From Utricularia gibba (lineage: Eukaryota > Streptophyta > Magnoliopsida > Lamiales > Lentibulariaceae): DNA of 64,000 bases. The DNA lies in assembly GCA_002189035.1 (NCBI GenBank), contig CM007991.1, forward strand, positions 4,216,001-4,280,000, in the 5' to 3' direction. A program made the position numbers and the translations under genes. Below the pieces are notes generated by a model that made no database searches, had not been told where the DNA came from, and saw only the letters and a list, made by a program, of their open reading frames with translations. Below, piece by piece: positions 58,991-64,000 of this stretch; the first letter of the stretch is position 1, and each line of letters opens with the position of its first letter.

Positions 58991-61107
58991 TTCTTTGTAC
59001 ACGGAGCTGTTTTTCTACTAGATTTAGAAATCTATTTTTATGTAAAAAATACAAAAATAGGATTTTTATGAAAAGAAATAGTTACATCTACCGTTAGATG
59101 TATGTATATTAGATGCCTAATACTCTCATATATTGAAGAAGTTAGATAAAACTGAGGAAAGCATTCTTGAACAAATACTATCCATTGACGCACATCGATG
59201 AATTGAGAAGGATGATATACATTCACTTATTTTTGTGATGTCTACTTCATAAATATTGAAATAAATTTAATAAGATGTTTGCAAGTTGTCCACACAATGG
59301 ATATGAGAGCTAGATATTGATTAAGTTCTTCTTGGAAGCATTATTATCACTAATGATGATTCAAGTGCATGCTATAATGGAAAGCATGAGAACGTTTACT
59401 CCAACATAGGAGTGGGCCAAGATCAAGAAAATGGCAGCGAAAATACTTGCAATCAAGTGAGTTTAATCAAAGAAAATTGAACATCATATTGGAAGATGAG
59501 CGAAAGCGAAAATCCCTATATGGTGTGCTTGCCTCAATAAAAGCACAACTCTTAAAGCCAAAATACTATGCTTTAAGACATCCTGATTTGAGTTGGAAAA
59601 ATAATAACTCTTTGAATCAACATTTTGATAACAATAGATCACTCTATTTTAACACTGATAATACATAGTTTTTAATAGTTTTAAATTAGAAAATACATCT
59701 TATTATTTTGAAAAACTAGGATTTTTTTTAAAATATTTCGATGTCTTTGCAAATAATTTTAATATTTTACTTCAAATTGAAACTAAATCTAGGATTTAAA
59801 TTTCACTAAAAACCAAAAGTCCACATTGGAGTTGGTAGGAAAATGAGGACAAAATAAATGAAAGAGAGGTACAGAATTCAAGGAGATTAAGAAAGGAGAC
59901 TTTTGGACAATAAAGAGGATGAGAGAAAAAAATGTGGCAGGTTCTAAGAACACGCATGGGTTCAGGAATAAAGGTTATAGAAGAAAAATTGCAGAAAAAC
60001 AAATAGGAAGAAGACTAAGTCAAAGAATTCAGTTCATTTTCAAAGACTTTTTCTATTTAGGAACACTAATTTTAGCCACGAGTAAATTGCAATGATTTAG
60101 AATTTCGTATTAAACTATTTACATTTTCCATTATTGTTTATTTTCTTATTGTCTAACTGTGACATGAATATGTTGCTAATATTATATTATGAACTCGTAT
60201 GATTTCTCTTTTATATGTAACACCGAATGGTGGTTTAGAGCCAAAAGGGATAAGTATGATTATTATTCATTAGATCATATTAATCATATAATTATATTTT
60301 TTTGTTAACAAATCAAGATAGATCCAAGAGGAAATAATAATAATATTCATCTTAAAACAAATTTGATTAAAAGTAGACTAAAAGTTCGAAAAAATAAGAG
60401 TTTAGATAGACTTGAACTCTTGATTTATTAGATGAATGACTTCTGATTTAGGTGGGATAAATATAGTCTTGAACATGTTATTTATAGAAGTATTAAAGGC
60501 ATCACATTGTTTCATTTTAGAAAGAAATTTGATTTACCTATTTATTACTTTCCTGTATTTTATTATACAACTGTCTTAATGCTAGCTTAGATTTAATTTT
60601 CATCGTGATAAAAATAGAATGTATTATCCTTCATATGACAAGAACAATGTTCCTTGTGTTCGACCTTAATCCATTATAATTATATTTGTTTTATGGTTGA
60701 TTGCGACTTAAGCTTATAAATTTATTTGGTAAGGAAATTAACGTTTTATTCAACGGTGTGCGAATTTCTCGTTTATCAAACATAAATCTCTTCAAAAAAT
60801 TCAATAACAACGACAATCTTATGCTTAGATTCTATAGAATCAGTTGCCTCAAAAATCTTACCATCATCCTTGTTAAATAAATGATCAGGCACACCAAAGA
60901 TCGTTTCTAGAGGAAATGATGAAAAACATGCTTGATAAGTCATGAAAAGAAAAAAAAGAATATGACAAAAAAAAATAACAATGCAAAGAGCAATTAAAAA
61001 TCTTGTGAAGTATGTTGGAAAATTGATGACATTTAGAAAAAATCCAAAAAGTTTACTTCTAATCCTCAAATGAATCTTTAGCTATTGATGGTATCCAAAA
61101 TAGACAT
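58991..61107. other. Decayed Gypsy-like DNA
   Basis: No intact ORF. The frame at 59,447-59,668 may be a remnant of an element's first protein. The text at 60,650 (ccttgtgttcgaccttaatc) resembles an LTR 3' region of Gypsy elements. These hints are weak, and nothing is called as a gene. Confidence 0.35.
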
Positions 61108-62430
61108 GTTAAGTGTCATTTTCTAAGTATTTATTATGTGTTAATTAGGTATTAAATCGCTAAAATTAAGAATTATATTGATAAGTATTATATTTTATTA
61201 AAAAATCCTATTTTTGTATTTTGTACATATTTTGTTGTCTTTTTTGAGCATTTTTACTCAAAATGTCAAGAGACGGGTTTGGAGTATTGCAAGAGACTTG
61301 CAGGAGACCAAACATTAATGTTTCGTGCCTTAAACAAAACTTGGGTCAATTGTGGACGGAAGATTGGCAGCAATCAAGACCTCTGAATTACGATATGTCA
61401 GTCTGCATTAATGATTGGATGCTTACTTGCACACATGGAAAAGCTGGTGGTAGATGCAAGGCAGAAAGAATGATAGAAGGGGAGCAGAGTAAGTGAATGT
61501 GCATGGGGAGTGGATTAAAACAAACTTGGAACAATTTTTTTCAAACCTTTTTTTTTGCACTTTGTTTTCTCACTTAAAACTTTTGATTCTTCCTTTCCAT
61601 CAAAGAAGAAAGAACACTTTAGTTTTCTATTTCATTTTCAGTTTTCATGATTCATGATTAAACCTTTTTAATTTATGAGAATAAATGAAGTTTTCTTCTA
61701 TGTCTTAAGCATCAATCTTGGTTCTTTATTGAAATTCTTTCGGATTTTATATATTTCCACGCATCTTGTAGTAATCTTTCTGTAACATCTCCTAGTCATG
61801 GTGAATAAGTAGCAGGCCACTGTTGGCAGATTTTGATGAAGATTAAGGTGAAGGGCATCATCTCCAATCCTACTGGTTCAAGGGAAGTAGTGAATTGTTT
61901 ATGGTTGATGTACCGTGACAGTTGACAGATAATGACCTCGTACCCATCATTGGTCATTGGCAACAACTGAGTACATGCACACAATTTGGTTTTGAGGGAA
62001 ATCGATGACAATTCTTTTGTCCTCTCAATCGTCAAAGGGGGAACCACATAAAGCTATTCTCGTGCCTCCTTGTCAATCAAAGTATAAGGGAAAGTAGGCT
62101 ATTCCTTGCTCCTATACCAAGCTATTCAAAAGGAATTAGTGAAAGTCGAGGCAAAGATAGCCAAAAGGAAAAAACGGAGTCCATTTTTCAAGAACTGCAA
62201 TCCTTAATCAAGGTCCATTACTTAGGTTTTAATTTTTATTTTTGTACTTCAAAAATCTTCTTTTACAAATCCATGACAATTTGTGAAAGTTTTCTACAAA
62301 ACACTTTTCGCAAAACTCAACTCCTTGAGATTGATACTCGTACTACGCTCTTTTGTTTTTTATGTTTTATATATTTAAAATTTGTTGAGAAAACGACACG
62401 CAACACAACATGTACCAAAGAAAGGCTAAA
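61108..62430 (+). repeat. Long dispersed direct repeat, copy 2 (probable old Gypsy-type LTR)
   Basis: Diverged copy of 41,290-42,600, same orientation, offset about 19.8 kb. It starts near tgttaagtgtcattttctaa and ends near cgacacgcaacacaaca, matching an LTR's TG...CA ends. The anchor cccatcattggtcattggca is at 61,943-61,962. The 77-codon frame at 61,263 inside it is not conserved in copy 1. Confidence 0.6.
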
Positions 62431-62844
62431 AACACAAAAGAGGGCCCCGGATCATTGAACTTATGAAGTAAATTGGAAGAGTTGGCCCGAACACTAAATT
62501 CAACAGCTTAAACCTCTTTCAATCACAACAGCTATTAAATCTATTTAACTATGAAGGAAGAAAAAATTTCTTGATAGAGATGTGATACATAATAAAACTC
62601 TACCTTAGTCTGATTTATTTATGATTAATATAGCTAAAATCGATTGCTCTATTTGAATCTACGAATTGGACAACACAACATTATTTACTTGATGAATATA
62701 TGTGAGTTGCTCCCTTGTTCATAAATATATATTTTTTGGAGTGAATTTTCTTGACTCACGACATTATGAAAATATATTATTAATTTTCTGGATACATCCA
62801 AGTTGCATATTGCTGGTAATGGGGTATAAACCCAATAATTATGC

Positions 62845-62968
62845 CTATGGCGGATGAAAAGCAGAATGTGTGCATAGAGTTCATTAACCTAAATAAAGCA
62901 TGTGAGCATGATCCTTATTCCTTGTCTCACATTTGTATCCTAGTAGATGTCGCTAGCCAAGAGTAAAA
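62845..62968 (+). pseudogene. Ty3/Gypsy reverse transcriptase fragment
   Basis: In one frame the segment reads VCIEFINLNKACEHDPYSLS and then ILVDVAS, matching the Gypsy RT block whose usual form begins with CVDF and DLNKACP. It is too short to be functional and lies about 400 bases after the LTR-like repeat copy 2. The tract that should precede RT (gag, protease) is missing. Confidence 0.65.
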
Positions 62969-64000
62969 AGGTAAAGAAAATTTGAAACCTTAGATAGGTG
63001 ATTAAATCAATCCAAAATAAATAACTAGATTATGTACCAAAATTAATTCTAAGATCAAAAGTACATCTGATTGGAAAAATATGATTAAAAACATATTAAA
63101 ATCTAGATGATCAAATTCAAATGCGAAAATATATATAGTAAAATTCTATGTTCAGACATAAAATAAAAAATAACAATCAACTAAAGTTTTTACTTCTAAT
63201 TCTCCTCCAATAGTATCTCATATACAAACTTTGTACCCTTTCATAGAAGAACCAAAAGATATGGAACAAAGAAGGAGAATTTACGACTAAGTGCTTTAAA
63301 TAATATTAGTAAATATATTGAATAGATGTATTTTCGGATAAATAATATTTACATCACAAAATGCTTCAGAAGTATTTGCATTCAGTACACTACAATATTC
63401 ATCTTTAATACTAGAAGCATATGCTAAACACTGGGATAGCTAAAATATCTTTGATGATATTGTAACATTTTTAAAAAGTAAATAAATAAATTAAATAAAA
63501 TTCAATAAAATTTTTTGAATTTTTCCCTTTTGTGATAAAAAAATCTAATTATTAGTACTTGTAAAATTCCTTGCTTGACAACTAGAAATAACATATTGGT
63601 GATAAATTGAGTTCAATTTTTGTTTTATCTCTATACTTCCCAAATTGATGTAATTGAAATATCGAAAAACACCATTACACATAATAAAATTCCTATCTTA
63701 AATCAAATGAAATTGAAATTCCAACTTCAAATATTTATTTGCTGCAAGTAACTTAAAACATACTTCATACTGATAAGTGATTTTGTGTCGTTCCAAAACA
63801 TGTTCTTCTATTAATCTTGAGTGTTGTTTTTACTTATCTTAGACTTCATTTTCTCATTATTTTCAATTGATTTCGTATATTTCACACTACTTTGATCTTT
63901 TTGGAGAGAGTGTATTTTGTAGATTTTTGGGATACTTTTGGATCAATTTGTGGAGAAATCAAGACCCACCAAATTATGGACTTGATGGGCTTCGAATCTC
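62969..64000. other. AT-rich DNA to the end of the window
   Basis: No gene, repeat unit or RNA recognised. Confidence 0.5.

Noticed and set aside
1-64000. CRISPR arrays, tRNA and rRNA genes
   Set aside because: No regular spaced repeats and no convincing tRNA T-loop with partner arms were seen. The only regular array is the 25-bp tandem repeat near 52.5 kb, which has no spacers.

Overview
The window is nuclear DNA from a flowering plant, most likely a dicot. Genes are split by short AT-rich introns with GT-AG borders, intergenic DNA is very AT-rich, and the protein families are plant ones: NPH3/RPT2 BTB, ESR-type AP2/ERF, DETOXIFICATION MATE transporters, plant GT17, and Copia, Gypsy and PIF/Harbinger transposon relics. 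The species cannot be named from the sequence.

Positions 1-30,200 are gene-rich. In order they hold the 3' half of a SUMO protease gene (+), a PRP17/CDC40 splicing factor (-), a small DUF761-like gene (-), a GT17 glycosyltransferase (-), a 7-kb AT-rich gap with a PIF/Harbinger relic, an NPH3-family gene (+), an ESR/DORNROESCHEN-like ERF gene (-), a five-exon glycosyltransferase with two GT-like halves (-), and a twelve-exon Pro-rich/RS-rich nuclear protein gene (-). Exon models were built by hand from splice borders, reading phase and family conservation. Four of them add coding parts that no single ORF shows: a 7-nt last coding exon of PRP17, first exons of the GT17 and two-domain GT genes, and the full twelve-exon RS gene.

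Positions 30,200-64,000 are transposon-rich. Two paralogous MATE genes (DTX33-like clade, both -) lie about 15 kb apart with nearly identical exon lengths, so they look like a tandem duplication later separated by insertions. The spacer holds a decayed Copia element (about 44.6-49.0 kb) and other repeats. Left of the first MATE gene, a plus-strand Copia fragment sits inside the integrase region of an older minus-strand Copia. Two long diverged direct repeats about 20 kb apart (near 41.3-42.6 and 61.1-62.4 kb) look like LTRs of an old Gypsy-type family; a reverse-transcriptase fragment of Gypsy type lies just beyond the second.

Apart from being neighbours, the genes do not form an evident pathway. 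I saw no CRISPR array, tRNA, rRNA or bacterial-type cluster. I found no convincing new biological system. The most useful observations are a probable GC-AG intron in one MATE gene, a one-base frame break in the RS gene, an altered DxD-like motif in the GT17 protein, the two-DxD layout of the large glycosyltransferase, and the nested Copia structure.
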